Counted from the stretch's first letter, positions 1-9,530 are shown. The stretch: 64,000 nt of DNA from Modestobacter excelsi (GCF_005930495.1 NZ_SJEX01000004.1:62001-126000); one strand, 5' to 3'. Notes: generated from the letters alone by a model not told the origin. Numbers and translations are program-made.

Positions 1-7
1 TCGGTGA

Positions 8-1087
8 TCAGCGCTCGATGTCGCCCCGGATGAAGGCCTCGACGGCGTCGCGGGCCTCGCTGTCGTCGTACTGCACCGGCGGGCTCTTCATGAAGTACGA
101 GGACGCCGACAGGATCGGGCCGCCGATGCCGCGGTCCTTGGCGATCTTGGCCGCCCGGACGGCGTCGATGATGATGCCGGCCGAGTTCGGGGAGTCCCAG
201 ACCTCGAGCTTGTACTCCAGGCTCAGCGGGACGTCGCCGAACGCGCGGCCCTCCAGGCGGACGTAGGCCCACTTGCGGTCCGACAGCCACGGCACGTGGT
301 CCGACGGGCCGATGTGCACGTTGTCCTTGCCCATGTCCCGGTCGACCTGGCTGGTGACCGACTGGGTCTTGGAGATCTTCTTGGACTCCAGGCGCTCGCG
401 CTCGAGCATGTTCTTGAAGTCCATGTTCCCGCCCACGTTGAGCTGCATGGTCCGGTCCAGCTGCACGCCGCGGTCCTCGAACAGCTTCGCGAGCACCCGG
501 TGGGTGATCGTGGCGCCGACCTGGCTCTTGATGTCGTCGCCGACGATCGGCACGCCGGCAGCGGTGAACTTGTCCGCCCACTCCTGGGTGCCGGCGATGA
601 AGACCGGGAGGGCGTTGACGAAGGCGACCTGCGCGTCGATCGCGGCCTGGGCGTAGAACTCCGCCGCCTGCTGCGAGCCGACCGGGAGGTAGCAGACCAG
701 CACGTCGGCACCGGACTCGCGGAGCGCGGTGACCATGTCGACCGGGGACTCGTCGGACTCCTCGACGATCTCGCGGTAGTACTTGCCGAGCCCGTCCAGG
801 GTGGTGCCGCGCTGGACGGTGACGCCGAGCGGCGGGACGTCGGAGATCTTGATGGTGTTGTTCTCGCTGGCGAAGATCGCCTCGGACAGGTCGCGGCCGA
901 CCTTCTTGGCGTCGACGTCGAACGCGGCGACGAACTCGACGTCGGAGACGTGGTAGTCGCCGAAGCGGACGTGCATGAGGCCGGGGACCGACGCGGACTC
1001 GTCCGCGTCGCGGTAGTACTCGACCCCCTGGACGAGCGAGGCGGCGCAGTTGCCGACGCCGACGATGGCGACCTTGACCGATGCCAT
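8..1087 (-). CDS. ino1: Inositol-3-phosphate synthase
   Basis: Converts glucose-6-phosphate to 1L-myo-inositol-1-phosphate with NAD, the first step toward phosphatidylinositol and mycothiol in actinobacteria; cytosolic. The 359-residue product starts [15 protein letters not shown], a Rossmann NAD-binding start, and the length matches the short actinobacterial form of the family. I chose the ATG at 1087 because the reading frame runs far upstream but the nucleotide-binding strand begins directly after this Met. It lies 50 nt downstream of the PadR-type regulator on the same strand, so the two are probably co-transcribed, as in Mycobacterium (Rv0047c-Rv0046c). Family assignment is firm; control by the neighbour is inference. 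Confidence 0.95.
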   Translation of the reverse strand: MASVKVAIVGVGNCAASLVQGVEYYRDADESASVPGLMHVRFGDYHVSDVEFVAAFDVDAKKVGRDLSEAIFASENNTIKISDVPPLGVTVQRGTTLDGLGKYYREIVEESDESPVDMVTALRESGADVLVCYLPVGSQQAAEFYAQAAIDAQVAFVNALPVFIAGTQEWADKFTAAGVPIVGDDIKSQVGATITHRVLAKLFEDRGVQLDRTMQLNVGGNMDFKNMLERERLESKKISKTQSVTSQVDRDMGKDNVHIGPSDHVPWLSDRKWAYVRLEGRAFGDVPLSLEYKLEVWDSPNSAGIIIDAVRAAKIAKDRGIGGPILSASSYFMKSPPVQYDDSEARDAVEAFIRGDIER

Positions 1088-1137
1088 GGACTGTCTCCCT
1101 CCGACGGGCCCTCCCGGGCCCGGACTGTGTGTGCCGA

Positions 1138-1734
1138 TCACGTGCTGGGTGGTGCGGTCTGTTCGCCCGCGGCCTGGGCCCGGGCGTCGTCCTTCTCGCT
1201 GTCGATCAGCTCGGTGAGCCAGCGGACCTCGCGGTCGACGGAGTCCAGGCCGTGCCGCTGCAGCTCGAGGGTGTAGCGGTCGAGCTTCTCCTGGGTGCGC
1301 CGCAGCGAGTCCATGAGCCGGTCGCGCTGCCGCTCGACGGTGCGCCGCCTGCCCTCGAGGATGCGCAGCCGGACGTCGGCCGCCGTGTGCCGGAAGAACG
1401 CGAGGTGGACGCCGAAGCGGCCCTCGTCGTCGTAGGCCTCCGGGCCGGTGGAGCTGAGCAGCTCGGCGAAGCGCTCCTTGCCCTCCGCGGTGATCGCGTA
1501 GACGACCTTCCCGCGGCGTCCGGTCAGCGCTGGGGCGTCGGCCGGCAGCAGGGAGCGCGGGGTGGGGTCGTCGCTGGCGATCAGCCCGGCGGCCTGCATC
1601 CGCTTGAGCGCCGGGTAGAGCGACCCGTAGGAGATCGACCGGAGGCCACCGAGGACGGCGGCGAGCTCCTTGCGCAGCTCGTAGCCGTGCATGGGGGCCT
1701 GCTGCAACAGCCCCAGGATGGCGAACTCGAGCAC
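1138..1734 (-). CDS. PadR family transcriptional regulator
   Basis: A 198-residue DNA-binding protein with the PadR winged helix at its N terminus ([23 protein letters not shown], then a [11 protein letters not shown] recognition region and a [11 protein letters not shown] wing) followed by a long helical C-terminal part (Vir-like dimerisation domain, roughly residues 95-190). The GTG start at 1734 is supported by an AGGAGGT ribosome site 6 nt upstream; the frame is open further upstream without family similarity. It sits directly before ino1 and faces a perfect inverted repeat at 1770-1790, so autoregulation and control of ino1 are likely. The effector is unknown. Confidence 0.9.
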   Translation of the reverse strand: MLEFAILGLLQQAPMHGYELRKELAAVLGGLRSISYGSLYPALKRMQAAGLIASDDPTPRSLLPADAPALTGRRGKVVYAITAEGKERFAELLSSTGPEAYDDEGRFGVHLAFFRHTAADVRLRILEGRRRTVERQRDRLMDSLRRTQEKLDRYTLELQRHGLDSVDREVRWLTELIDSEKDDARAQAAGEQTAPPST

Positions 1735-1769
1735 GGCGCCACCTCCTGGTCCCCCGGTGTCGCCGGATC

Positions 1770-1790
1770 GATGTATCGGTACGATACATC
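1770..1790. promoter_or_regulatory. Perfect inverted repeat, predicted PadR operator
   Basis: Two 9-bp arms, GATGTATCG and CGATACATC, flank a 3-bp centre (GTA). The element is AT-richer than its surroundings and lies 36 bp upstream of the PadR start codon, in the divergent region toward the DUF5318 gene. PadR proteins bind ATGT/ACAT-type dyads, and the arms carry ATGTAT/ATACAT. On the minus strand TATCGT inside the dyad could be the -10 of the padR-ino1 promoter, which would make binding repressive. Confidence 0.6.
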
Positions 1791-1890
1791 TGGGCGCAGC
1801 AGTCCACGCAACGGGGGCGAGCAGCTCACGCCCGCCCCACGAGCCCCGTGTCGACGTCTGGAGAGGGGTCCCGAGCGAGGCTCTGTTGCG

Positions 1891-1902
1891 TACATTGGCG
1901 CC
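1891..1902 (+). promoter_or_regulatory. -10 element for a leaderless DUF5318 transcript
   Basis: TACATT at 1891-1896 lies exactly 6 nt before the GTG at 1903, the spacing expected if transcription starts on the start codon. No ribosome-binding site is visible before this GTG, which agrees with a leaderless mRNA. Confidence 0.5.
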
Positions 1903-2316
1903 GTGCCCGGACGACGGTCGGTGGTGGACTACGCGCTGCAGAGGCGCGCGCTGCTGGCCGAGGTCCGCGCCGGGCGGACCGGACTGTTCGAGGTCTGCGA
2001 CGCGAGTCCGTACCTGTCCCGGGCGGCGAGGTACCACGGCGAGGTGACCGACTCCCCGTGCCCGATCTGCCGCCGTGACCGGCTGACCCTGGTGAGCTAC
2101 GTCTACGGCGACGGGCTCGGGCCGGTGTCGGGGCAGGCGAAGACCGGGCGCGAACTGGCCCGGATGGACGCCGCGCAGGACGAGTTCTCCGTGTACGCCG
2201 TCGAGGTGTGCCGCGGTTGCGGCTGGAACCACCTCGTCACCTCCTACGTCCTGGGCGCCGAACCGGCCCCGGGACGCGCACCACGCAGGACCCGCCGCCG
2301 GGCGGCGACCGAGTAG
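1903..2316 (+). CDS. DUF5318 family protein, zinc-ribbon-like
   Basis: A 137-residue protein of unknown function. It has two cysteine pairs, CPIC near residue 50 and CRGC near residue 107, that would make a zinc-binding unit, and a basic C terminus (RRTRRRAATE). The GTG start at 1903 is preferred because a -10 hexamer lies 6 nt upstream and similarity to the family begins here (VVDYALQRRALL). It lies between the regulator and the class A PBP exactly as Rv0049 lies before ponA1 in M. tuberculosis; that conservation suggests an envelope or division-linked role but gives no proof. Confidence 0.8.
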   Translation: MPGRRSVVDYALQRRALLAEVRAGRTGLFEVCDASPYLSRAARYHGEVTDSPCPICRRDRLTLVSYVYGDGLGPVSGQAKTGRELARMDAAQDEFSVYAVEVCRGCGWNHLVTSYVLGAEPAPGRAPRRTRRRAATE

Positions 2317-2438
2317 TCGCCCCCGGCCGTGCGCCGCCGCCTGCTCGCCGCGGCACACAGCTGAAGACGTCACCCTGGGGCGGCAGGCCTGCGACCACGT
2401 CGCGGTCCGCCCCCACGACTGCAGGAAGGGGCCACCGC

Positions 2439-4940
2439 GTGCCTCCCCACGACCAGACCGCCCGGGCCGGCTCCGCCGGCTCGGGCCGCCGCCCACCGCA
2501 GGCCCGCAGCGCCGGGTCCGGGAGCAGCGGAGCCGGTGCCGCCCGCCGGCCGGCGTCCGGCGGCGGGGCCCGCCCTTCCTCGGCCCGCTCCTCCCCGGCC
2601 CGCTCCGGCGGTGGCGGCGGTGGTCGTCCCCCGGCGAAGCCACCCACGGGCGGCAACCGGCCCGGCGGCAGCGGGCGGGGCCGCCCGCCGGGCGGCGGGA
2701 AGAGGAAGCGCACCGGCAGGCAGCGGCGTCGTCGCTGGCTGAAGGTCCTGGTCGGGGCCTTGGTGAGCATGCTCGTGCTGCTCGGCGTCTTCGTCGGCGT
2801 CGTCTACGCCTCGACCGACGTGCCGACGCCGGAGTCGGTGACCAACCAGCAGACGACGATCGTCTACTACTCCGACGGCGTCACCGAGATGGCCCGGCTG
2901 GGCAGCGAGAACCGGATCGAGGTCGGTCTGGACCAGGTCTCGGAGCCGGCGCGGAACGCGGTCCTGGCTGCGGAGAACCGGAACTTCTACAACGACCCGG
3001 GCATCTCCTTCACCGGCATCGTCCGGGCGGCCTGGAACAACCTGACCGGCGGCTCGACCCAGGGTGGCTCGACGATCACCCAGCAGTACGTGAAGAACGC
3101 GTTCCTGAGCTCCGACCAGACGTTCAGCCGCAAGTTCAAGGAGCTCTTCCTCTCCATCAAGCTGGACAACGAGTACTCCAAGGACGAGATCCTGGAGAAC
3201 TACCTGAACACCATCTACTTCGGTCGCGGCGCCTACGGCATCGAGGCCGCGGCGGAGACCTACTTCGGTGTCAAGGCCGCCGACCTCACCGCCGAGCAGG
3301 GCGCCGTCCTCGCCGTCCTGGTGCGCAGCCCGAACTACTACGACCCCGAGTCCAACCCCGAGGAGGCGCAGGACCGCTGGGGCAAGGTGCTCGACGCCAT
3401 GGTCGAGCAGGGCTGGGTCGACTCCGCCGCCCGGGCCGCCGCGCAGTACCCGGTCGTGCTCCCGGACGACGGCGCCGGGCTCGGCATCCCGTCGGGCCCG
3501 GAGGGGCTCATCGTCGACCAGGTGCTCGCCGAGCTGGAGGGCTCGTCCTACGGCTACACCGACGTGGAGACGCAGGGGCTCCGGGTCACCACCACGGTGG
3601 ACAAGCGCTACCAGGACGCCGCGGTCGCCTCCGTCGACGACGTGATGGAGGGCGAGGACGTCGCGCTGCTGCGCGAGGCGCTCGTCTCGGTCGACCCGAA
3701 GACCGGCGGCGTGCTGGCCTACTACGGCAACTCGGCCCGCACCAGCGAGGACCCGGAGGCCGACACGACCGACTACGCCCAGGCCTACAAGCAGCCGGGG
3801 TCGTCGTTCAAGCCGTACACGCTGGCCACGGCCCTCGGCGAGGGGATCAGCGTCGAGGCCCGCCGGGACGGCAGCTCGCCGCAGACCTTCAAGGACCGCA
3901 CCAAGCCGGTGGTCAACTCCGGCAACGCCCAGTGCGGGGCCTGCACCCTGCGGGAGGCGATCACCCGGTCGCTGAACACCACCTTCTACGGCCTGGCCTA
4001 CGAGGTCGGGCCGGCCAAGGTCGCCGAGACGGCCCGGGCGGCGATGGGCATCGGCGACCAGTGGCCCGACAGCGCCTCGGTGCCGGCGGCGCTGCGCGGC
4101 AAGACGTCGCTGGCCAGCCCGGAGAACGGGCAGACCGGTGGCGCGATCGGGATCGGTGAGTACGAGGTGCGGCCGATCGACCAGGCCGTCGGCTTCGCCA
4201 CCCTCGCCGCCGGTGGGGTCCACCACCAGCGGCACTTCGTCGCCCGGGTCGCCGACGGCGAGGGCACGGTGCTCAAGACGGTCGACGGCAGCGAGACCGC
4301 CGACCAGGTGATCCCGGCCGACGTCGCCAGCGACACCACCTACGCGCTGGAGGGCGTCGCCGCCTACTCCAAGCGCCCGCTGGACGGCAACCGGCCGGTG
4401 GCCAGCAAGACCGGCACCCAGGGGCTGAACGCCACCGACAACTCCGACGCCTGGATGGTCGGCTACACCCCGTCGATCTCCACCGCGGTGTGGATGGGCA
4501 GCCAGGGTCTGGCGCCCATCACCAACGTCCAGGGCAAGATCATCTACGGCTCGGGCCTGCCGGGGCAGATCTGGCAGGAGTTCATGGACACCGTGCTGGA
4601 CGGCACCCCGGAGGAGCCGTTGCCGAGCAAGGCGATCATCAAGGGCGACACCGGCAAGGGCGTCGCGGAGCGGACCACCCGCGCACCGGCGGCCACCACG
4701 GCCCGGGCGCCGGCGACCACGACCCAGGCGGCTCCGACGACCAGCCAGGCGCCGGCAGCGACCTCGAGTCGCCCGACGCGCTCCTCACGGCCGGTCCCGC
4801 CGCCGCAGGTCGACCCGGTGGAGCCGGAGGACCCGGTCGGTCCGGTGGAGCCGGTGGACCCGGCCTGTGACCCGGCAACCGAGCAGTGCGGGGACCCGGG
4901 GCAGGTGCAACCCCCCGCACCCGTGCCGCCGAACGACTGA
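2439..4940 (+). CDS. ponA: Bifunctional penicillin-binding protein (class A, PonA1-like)
   Basis: Polymerises and cross-links peptidoglycan. The 833-residue product has a disordered Pro/Gly/Arg-rich cytoplasmic head, one membrane anchor (about residues 103-124), a GT51 transglycosylase with the catalytic glutamate in AAENRNFY (E179) and the GGSTITQQYVKN motif, and a transpeptidase with SSFK (nucleophile S455), SLN and KTG (657-659). A Thr/Ala/Pro tail with runs of PVEPVDP ends the protein. The GTG at 2439 follows an AGGAAGG site. It heads a gene pair with the GT87 gene (23 nt gap). PonA1 is the ortholog by gene order. Confidence 0.95.
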   Translation: MPPHDQTARAGSAGSGRRPPQARSAGSGSSGAGAARRPASGGGARPSSARSSPARSGGGGGGRPPAKPPTGGNRPGGSGRGRPPGGGKRKRTGRQRRRRWLKVLVGALVSMLVLLGVFVGVVYASTDVPTPESVTNQQTTIVYYSDGVTEMARLGSENRIEVGLDQVSEPARNAVLAAENRNFYNDPGISFTGIVRAAWNNLTGGSTQGGSTITQQYVKNAFLSSDQTFSRKFKELFLSIKLDNEYSKDEILENYLNTIYFGRGAYGIEAAAETYFGVKAADLTAEQGAVLAVLVRSPNYYDPESNPEEAQDRWGKVLDAMVEQGWVDSAARAAAQYPVVLPDDGAGLGIPSGPEGLIVDQVLAELEGSSYGYTDVETQGLRVTTTVDKRYQDAAVASVDDVMEGEDVALLREALVSVDPKTGGVLAYYGNSARTSEDPEADTTDYAQAYKQPGSSFKPYTLATALGEGISVEARRDGSSPQTFKDRTKPVVNSGNAQCGACTLREAITRSLNTTFYGLAYEVGPAKVAETARAAMGIGDQWPDSASVPAALRGKTSLASPENGQTGGAIGIGEYEVRPIDQAVGFATLAAGGVHHQRHFVARVADGEGTVLKTVDGSETADQVIPADVASDTTYALEGVAAYSKRPLDGNRPVASKTGTQGLNATDNSDAWMVGYTPSISTAVWMGSQGLAPITNVQGKIIYGSGLPGQIWQEFMDTVLDGTPEEPLPSKAIIKGDTGKGVAERTTRAPAATTARAPATTTQAAPTTSQAPAATSSRPTRSSRPVPPPQVDPVEPEDPVGPVEPVDPACDPATEQCGDPGQVQPPAPVPPND

Positions 4941-4963
4941 TCCGGAGCAGGCAGACTGACCCG

Positions 4964-6544
4964 GTGAGCGGAACACCGACGGGCCCGTCCGTCCCGGCCG
5001 ACCGGCCGGGGGGCGGGCCCGAGGTGTCCGCCCCGCCGCAGGTGTCCGCCCCGCCGCAGGTGTCCGCCCCGCCGCAGGTGGCCGCGCCGCCGTGGCCGGA
5101 CCGCGTCGTCCCCACCTGGACCGACCCGGTCGCCGTCCAGGCCAGTGAGGCCGTGGGCGGCCCGTGGGGCCGGCACGCGGTCACCGGCCGGGCGCTGTTC
5201 TGGACGCCGCTGCGGATCTGCCTGCTGTTCACCGTGCTGGTGCTGAGCATCGCCTGGGCCAAGCAGGTGCCCTGCGCGAACGGCGACTGGAGCGGGTCCA
5301 AGCAGTACACCCACCTCTGCTACAACGACGCCGTCCCGCTGTTCGGCATCCACGGCCTGTCCGCCGGCGAGGTGCCCTACCTCGACTCCCCCGTCGAGTA
5401 CCCGGTGCTCACCGGCGGGCTGATGCAGCTGGCGGCGGTCATCGCCCGTGGCTACGACGGGCTGGCCGCCGGCGGTGGGCTGCTGCCGGAGCCGGTCCCG
5501 GTGCAGACGTACTACGTCGTCACCTGCCTGCTGCTGTCGGTGCTGGCGCTGCTGGTCACCCGCGGGGTGCTGGGGCTGACCGGCCGCCGGCCCTGGGACG
5601 CCGCCATGATCGGCCTCTCCCCCGTGCTGCTCTGCTACGCCTTCACCAACTGGGACCTGCTCGCGGTCGCGCTGACCACGCTGGGGATGTGGGCCTGGGC
5701 GCGGCAGCGCCCGGTGGTCGCCGGGGTGCTCCTCGGGCTGGGGGTCGCGGCGAAGCTGTACCCGGTGCTGGTCCTCGGCGTGCTGCTGGTGCTCTGCCTG
5801 CGGGCGGGCCGGCTCCGGCCGTGGCTGACGACGGCGGTCACCGCGGGAGTGGCGTGGCTGGCGGTCGACCTGCCGATCGCCGTCCTCGCGCCGGGGAACT
5901 GGGCCCGCTTCTTCGAGCTGAACGGCACCCGCCCGGCGAACCCGGAGAGCGTCTGGGCGATCGCGCTGCACTGGTTCCCCGGGCTCCTGGACGGGCCGCT
6001 GGCCGAGGGGGAGAGCCCCACGGCGCTCAACGCGGCCGTCGCCGTCCTGCTGGTGCTGTGCGCGGTCGGGGTCGGCTGGCTGGCGCTGGCGGCGCCGCTG
6101 CGCCCGCGGCTGCCGCAGCTGGCCTTCCTGCTGGTGGCCGCGTTCCTGCTGGTGAACAAGGTGTACAGCCCGCAGTACGCGCTGTGGCTGCTGCCGCTGG
6201 CGGTGCTGGCCCGGCCGCGGTGGCGCTCGCTGCTGCTCTGGCAGGCGACCGAGGTGCTGGTGTGGACGCTGACGATGCTCTACTACCTGGGCGCGGACAA
6301 CAGGGGTGTGGACGTCGAGTGGTTCTACCTCGCCGTCGGCGTGCGGGACGCGGCCCTGCTGCTGCTGATGGCGCTGGTCGTGCGCGAGGTCTGGTACCCC
6401 GACACCGACCTGGTGCGCCGCAGCTGGCCGGGCACCGACGACCCCGCCGGTGGGTTCTTGGACGGGGCGCCCGACCGGTTCACGCTGCCTGGCCGGCGTC
6501 AGCCGGACAGCGCCTCGCGGAGCAGCGTGATCTCCTCGGCGTGA
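4964..6544 (+). CDS. Integral membrane glycosyltransferase, GT87-like (Rv0051-type)
   Basis: A 526-residue protein with a Pro-rich cytoplasmic head and about ten hydrophobic segments, of the kind that moves mannose or arabinose from polyprenyl phosphate donors onto envelope glycolipids on the outer face of the membrane. Features are the acidic loop after the first membrane segment (residues 120-145 with DSPVEYPVLTGGL) and the run GVAAKLYPVLVLGVLLVL typical of GT87 proteins. Residues 21-38 are three copies of VSAPPQ, encoded by three identical 18-bp units (5024-5077). The GTG start gives an 18-24 nt spacing from ponA. The substrate cannot be told. Its last 46 bp overlap the convergent nfo gene. 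Confidence 0.8.
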   Translation: MSGTPTGPSVPADRPGGGPEVSAPPQVSAPPQVSAPPQVAAPPWPDRVVPTWTDPVAVQASEAVGGPWGRHAVTGRALFWTPLRICLLFTVLVLSIAWAKQVPCANGDWSGSKQYTHLCYNDAVPLFGIHGLSAGEVPYLDSPVEYPVLTGGLMQLAAVIARGYDGLAAGGGLLPEPVPVQTYYVVTCLLLSVLALLVTRGVLGLTGRRPWDAAMIGLSPVLLCYAFTNWDLLAVALTTLGMWAWARQRPVVAGVLLGLGVAAKLYPVLVLGVLLVLCLRAGRLRPWLTTAVTAGVAWLAVDLPIAVLAPGNWARFFELNGTRPANPESVWAIALHWFPGLLDGPLAEGESPTALNAAVAVLLVLCAVGVGWLALAAPLRPRLPQLAFLLVAAFLLVNKVYSPQYALWLLPLAVLARPRWRSLLLWQATEVLVWTLTMLYYLGADNRGVDVEWFYLAVGVRDAALLLLMALVVREVWYPDTDLVRRSWPGTDDPAGGFLDGAPDRFTLPGRRQPDSASRSSVISSA

Positions 6545-7314
6545 CCGGCCGCGTCGCCCGGCGTCTCCAGCACGACCGGGGCGCCGGCCGCGCGGGCGAC
6601 GCCGAGCAGCTGCTCCAGCGGGATCTCCCCCGCGCCCAGCGGGGCGTGCCGGTCCCGGCCGGAGCCGGCGGGGTCGCGGCTGTTGTTGAGGTGCACCAGG
6701 TCGATCCGCCCGGTGATGGCCCGGACGTCGTCCACCGCCCGGCCCAGGTCCCAGCCGGCGCACCACGCGTGGCAGGTGTCGAGGACGAAGCCGGCACCGA
6801 ACTCGCCGACGGCCTCCCAGAGCCGGGCGACCGCGTCGAGCTCGCGGGCCATCGCGTTGTCCCCGCCGGCGGTGTTCTCGATGAGCACGGGGATGCCGAA
6901 GCCGCCGTCCTCGGCCTGCCGGGCGAAGGTCTTGCGCCAGTTGTCGACGCCGGCGGACGGGTCGTCCTTGGCCAGCACGTGGCCGCCGTGCACGACCATG
7001 CCGCGCGCGCCGACGGCCGCGGAGGCGGCCGCGTGCTGGCCGAGCAGCTTGCGGCTGGGGATGCGGATCCGGTTGTTGGTGGAGGCGACGTTGAGCACGT
7101 AGGGGGCGTGCACGAAGACGGCCACGTCGGAGGCGAGCAGCGCCTCGGCGTCCGGACGGGGCTTCGGTGCCTTCCAGCCCTGCGGGTCGGCCAGGAAGAC
7201 CTGGACGGCGTCGGCGTCCATCTCCGCTGCCCGGGCCAGCGGGCCGCCCGCGTCGAGCTCGTTGTCCTCGGTCAGGCCCGGTCCGACGTGCACGCCGATC
7301 AGCTGGTCAGCCAC
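6499..7314 (-). CDS. nfo: Endonuclease IV (AP endonuclease family 2)
   Basis: Cuts DNA 5' of abasic sites in base-excision repair. The 271-residue product carries the metal-ligand motifs of the family in order: VVHGGHV near residue 95, LIENTAGG near 145, [12 protein letters not shown] near 180 and HLNNSRD...[10 protein letters not shown] near 210. All three zinc sites look intact. Start is a GTG at 7314; no strong ribosome site is visible. It runs convergent to the GT87 gene and overlaps its 3' end by 46 bp, and is divergent from the rpsF operon. It is an insertion relative to the mycobacterial gene order. Confidence 0.92.
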   Translation of the reverse strand: MADQLIGVHVGPGLTEDNELDAGGPLARAAEMDADAVQVFLADPQGWKAPKPRPDAEALLASDVAVFVHAPYVLNVASTNNRIRIPSRKLLGQHAAASAAVGARGMVVHGGHVLAKDDPSAGVDNWRKTFARQAEDGGFGIPVLIENTAGGDNAMARELDAVARLWEAVGEFGAGFVLDTCHAWCAGWDLGRAVDDVRAITGRIDLVHLNNSRDPAGSGRDRHAPLGAGEIPLEQLLGVARAAGAPVVLETPGDAAGHAEEITLLREALSG

Positions 7315-7341
7315 CCGGGCGACCCTACCGACCGCCGCTGG

Positions 7342-7469
7342 TAGCCTGGGTGGCGCGCGTCCCGTCCGATCCCGCTCCCGCGGGTCATCGCCGGGGCGTG
7401 CGACGCGTGTACGACCCTCCTGCTGCAGATGTACTGCGGCCGCTGAGACCAGAGGAGGTGGGGTTCTCC
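7342..7469 (+). promoter_or_regulatory. Promoter and leader of the rpsF operon
   Basis: TAGCCT at 7342-7347 fits an actinobacterial -10; transcription would begin near 7354 and leave a leader of about 115 nt before rpsF. A strong AGAGGAGGTG ribosome site ends at 7460. Leaders of rpsF operons often bind the S6:S18 complex for autoregulation; I did not trace the specific structure, so that part is inference. Confidence 0.4.
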
Positions 7470-7757
7470 GTGCGTCACTACGAACTGATGATCATCCTCG
7501 ATCCCGAGCTCGAGGAGCGGACCATCGCTCCCAGCCTGGACCGTTTCCTGACCGTCGTCACCAACTCCGGTGGCACCGTCAAGACCGAGATCTGGGGCCG
7601 TCGTCGGCTGTCCTACGAGATCAAGAAGAACGTCGAGGGCATCTACGCCATCGTCGACATCAACGCCGAGCCCGCCGCGGTGGCCGAGCTGGACCGTCAG
7701 CTCAACCTCAACGAGTCGGTCCTGCGCACCAAGCTGATGCGGCCCGAGGCGCACTGA
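7470..7757 (+). CDS. rpsF: 30S ribosomal protein S6
   Basis: A 95-residue small-subunit protein that binds 16S rRNA with S18. The sequence [17 protein letters not shown] and the closing [14 protein letters not shown] are characteristic. GTG start at 7470 with an AGGAGG site 10-15 nt upstream. First gene of the S6-SSB-S18-L9 operon, with a 2-nt gap to ssb. Confidence 0.97.
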   Translation: MRHYELMIILDPELEERTIAPSLDRFLTVVTNSGGTVKTEIWGRRRLSYEIKKNVEGIYAIVDINAEPAAVAELDRQLNLNESVLRTKLMRPEAH

Positions 7758-7759
7758 CC

Positions 7760-8257
7760 ATGGCCGGCGAGACCGTCATCACCGTCATCGGCAACCTCAC
7801 GGCCGACCCGGAACTGCGGTTCACGCCGTCCGGCGCCGCCGTCGCCAACTTCACCGTGGCCTCGACGCCCCGCACCTTCGACCGTCAGTCGCAGGAGTGG
7901 AAGGACGGCGAGGCGCTGTTCCTCCGGTGCAACGTGTGGCGCCAGGCGGCGGAGAACGTCGCCGAGTCGCTCACCCGCGGCTCGCGGGTCATCGTCTCCG
8001 GTCGGCTGAAGCAGCGTTCCTTCGACACGAAGGAAGGCGAGAAGCGCACCGTCATCGAGCTCGAGGTCGACGAGATCGGCCCCTCGCTCCGCTACGCCAC
8101 GGCCAAGGTCACCCGCGCTGCCCGCAGCGAGGGCGGCGGCGGTGGGTTCGGCGGCAGCGGCAGCGGCGGTGGCGGTGGCGGTGGCGGCTTCTCCGGCGGC
8201 GGAGCGAGCGACCCCTGGTCGACCCCGCCGGCGTCCTCCGACGAACCTCCTTTCTGA
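7760..8257 (+). CDS. ssb: Single-stranded DNA-binding protein
   Basis: Coats single-stranded DNA in replication and repair. The 165-residue product has an OB fold (residues 1-110, beginning [18 protein letters not shown]), a glycine/serine-rich linker of about 25 residues and the acidic tip DEPPF that recruits partner proteins. It stands between rpsF and rpsR, the classical order. The ribosome site lies inside the end of rpsF, so translation is probably coupled. Confidence 0.97.
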   Translation: MAGETVITVIGNLTADPELRFTPSGAAVANFTVASTPRTFDRQSQEWKDGEALFLRCNVWRQAAENVAESLTRGSRVIVSGRLKQRSFDTKEGEKRTVIELEVDEIGPSLRYATAKVTRAARSEGGGGGFGGSGSGGGGGGGGFSGGGASDPWSTPPASSDEPPF

Positions 8258-8278
8258 TCCCCCTCTCTGGAGAACCCA

Positions 8279-8515
8279 GTGCCCAAGCCCCCCATCCGCA
8301 AGGTCAAGAAGAAGGTCTGCCAGTTCTGCAAGGACAAGGCGACCTACATCGACTACAAGGACACGACCCTGCTGCGGAAGTTCATCTCCGACCGCGGCAA
8401 GATCCGTGCCCGCCGCGTCAGCGGCAACTGCAGCCAGCACCAGCGTGACGTCGCCGTGGCCGTGAAGAACAGCCGCGAGATGGCACTGCTGCCCTACACC
8501 TCGACGGCGCGCTGA
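8279..8515 (+). CDS. rpsR: 30S ribosomal protein S18 (zinc-type)
   Basis: A 78-residue S18 with the pattern CQFC near the N terminus and a further Cys in GNCSQHQR, which places it in the zinc-binding (C+) class. Many actinobacteria carry a second, cysteine-free copy controlled by Zur elsewhere; none is in this window. GTG start at 8279 after a CTGGAGAA site. Two nt separate its stop from rplI. Confidence 0.96.
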   Translation: MPKPPIRKVKKKVCQFCKDKATYIDYKDTTLLRKFISDRGKIRARRVSGNCSQHQRDVAVAVKNSREMALLPYTSTAR

Positions 8516-8517
8516 TC

Positions 8518-8973
8518 ATGACTGCATCGAAGCTGATCCTGACCCAGGAGGTCACCGGCCTCGGTTCCGCCGGGGACACCGTCGAGGTGAAGGGCGGGTA
8601 CGCCCGCAACTACCTCCTGCCCCGCGGGCTGGCCATCGTGGCCACCCGTGGTGCCGAGAAGCAGGTCACCAGCCTGCGCCGGGCCCGTGCGGCCCGCGAC
8701 GTGCGCTCCCTCGAGGAGGCGCAGTCGATCGCCGCCCGCCTGTCCGGTCTCACCGTGACGCTGCCCGCCCGCTCGGGTGACGGTGGCCGCCTCTTCGGGC
8801 GGATCACCACCGCCGACGTCGCCGCTGCGGTCACCGCTGCCGGCGGCCCGGAGCTCGACCGTCGCCGGATCGAGCTGCCCAGCAGCATCAAGAGCGTCGG
8901 CACCCACACCGTCACGGTGCGTGTCCACCCGGAGGTCTCCGTCCCGGTCACCCTGGACGTCGTCGCCGGCTGA
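8518..8973 (+). CDS. rplI: 50S ribosomal protein L9
   Basis: A 151-residue two-domain large-subunit protein. The N-terminal rRNA-binding part has the signature [24 protein letters not shown], and the C-terminal domain follows a long connecting helix. ATG start directly after rpsR. Last gene of the operon; a long hairpin follows 70 bp downstream. Confidence 0.97.
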   Translation: MTASKLILTQEVTGLGSAGDTVEVKGGYARNYLLPRGLAIVATRGAEKQVTSLRRARAARDVRSLEEAQSIAARLSGLTVTLPARSGDGGRLFGRITTADVAAAVTAAGGPELDRRRIELPSSIKSVGTHTVTVRVHPEVSVPVTLDVVAG

Positions 8974-9042
8974 TCCCTGGAAGGACCTTCCTGCCCCCAC
9001 CGCTCGCAAGCTCGCGGCGGGCCCCTGCAGGGGGGCCATCTC

Positions 9043-9082
9043 CCACGAGGGGCGTCGGACTCCGGTCCGGCGCCCCTCGTGG
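9043..9082 (+). terminator. Long hairpin after rplI
   Basis: Arms 9043-9060 and 9065-9082 pair over 18 bp with one mismatch around a TCCG loop. No T-run follows, as is common for high-GC actinobacterial terminators. It probably ends the rpsF operon transcript. Confidence 0.6.
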
Positions 9083-9298
9083 CGTTCCAGGGGCGGTGGT
9101 GGCCATCGCGCCGTGTCGACTCGGGCAGGCGGACGGCCGGTGGACGGACGCTCCGTCGGGCGCGGCGGCCCAGCGCCGGCGGGAGCGGCCGGTGACGGTC
9201 GCCCGGACCGCGCCCCGCCGCGGCGTGACGCGTGTGACCTGCGGGGACTCCGCGACACGCCCGGGCGTGCGGATCGTCGACGACGGGCCGACTTTCTC

Positions 9299-9417
9299 CT
9301 GTCCACACCCTGGGAGAGGCCCGATCGCAGGTGACGGGCGGGTGGCGGCGACACGACGGGCGTGCGTCCCCCGCCGTCTCCACACGGTGACCGGCTCTGT
9401 CCACCGACTTGTCCACA
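9299..9417 (+). promoter_or_regulatory. Four DnaA-box-like 9-mers upstream of dnaB
   Basis: TTGTCCACA at 9409-9417 is an exact match to the actinobacterial DnaA box. CTGTCCACA at 9299-9307 has one mismatch, CTGTCCACC at 9397-9405 and GTCTCCACA at 9376-9384 have two each. All point the same way. They lie 160-280 bp before the dnaB start. They may bind DnaA for regulation of dnaB or for DnaA titration. Confidence 0.5.
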
Positions 9418-9530
9418 AGTTGTGCAGATCGGCGTGCACAGCGGTGTTGGACGCACCCCCTCCCCGCTTCCTACCGTCATCCCCAGCCACCGCCGGGCGC
9501 GAACTGTCAGCGACCGGTGGTAGCTGTTGT

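Noticed and set aside
8-1807. Extending ino1 upstream to a 599-residue protein
   Set aside because: The extra 240 residues are Arg/Ala/Gly-rich, lie antisense to the intergenic region and the PadR gene in another frame, and the Rossmann start sits directly at the Met at 1087.
2370-4235. A 620-codon open frame antisense to ponA, and similar long antisense frames across most genes
   Set aside because: In very GC-rich DNA the frame opposite a real gene is often open. Their products are Arg/Gly/Val-rich low-complexity strings without family motifs, while the opposite strand encodes clear proteins.
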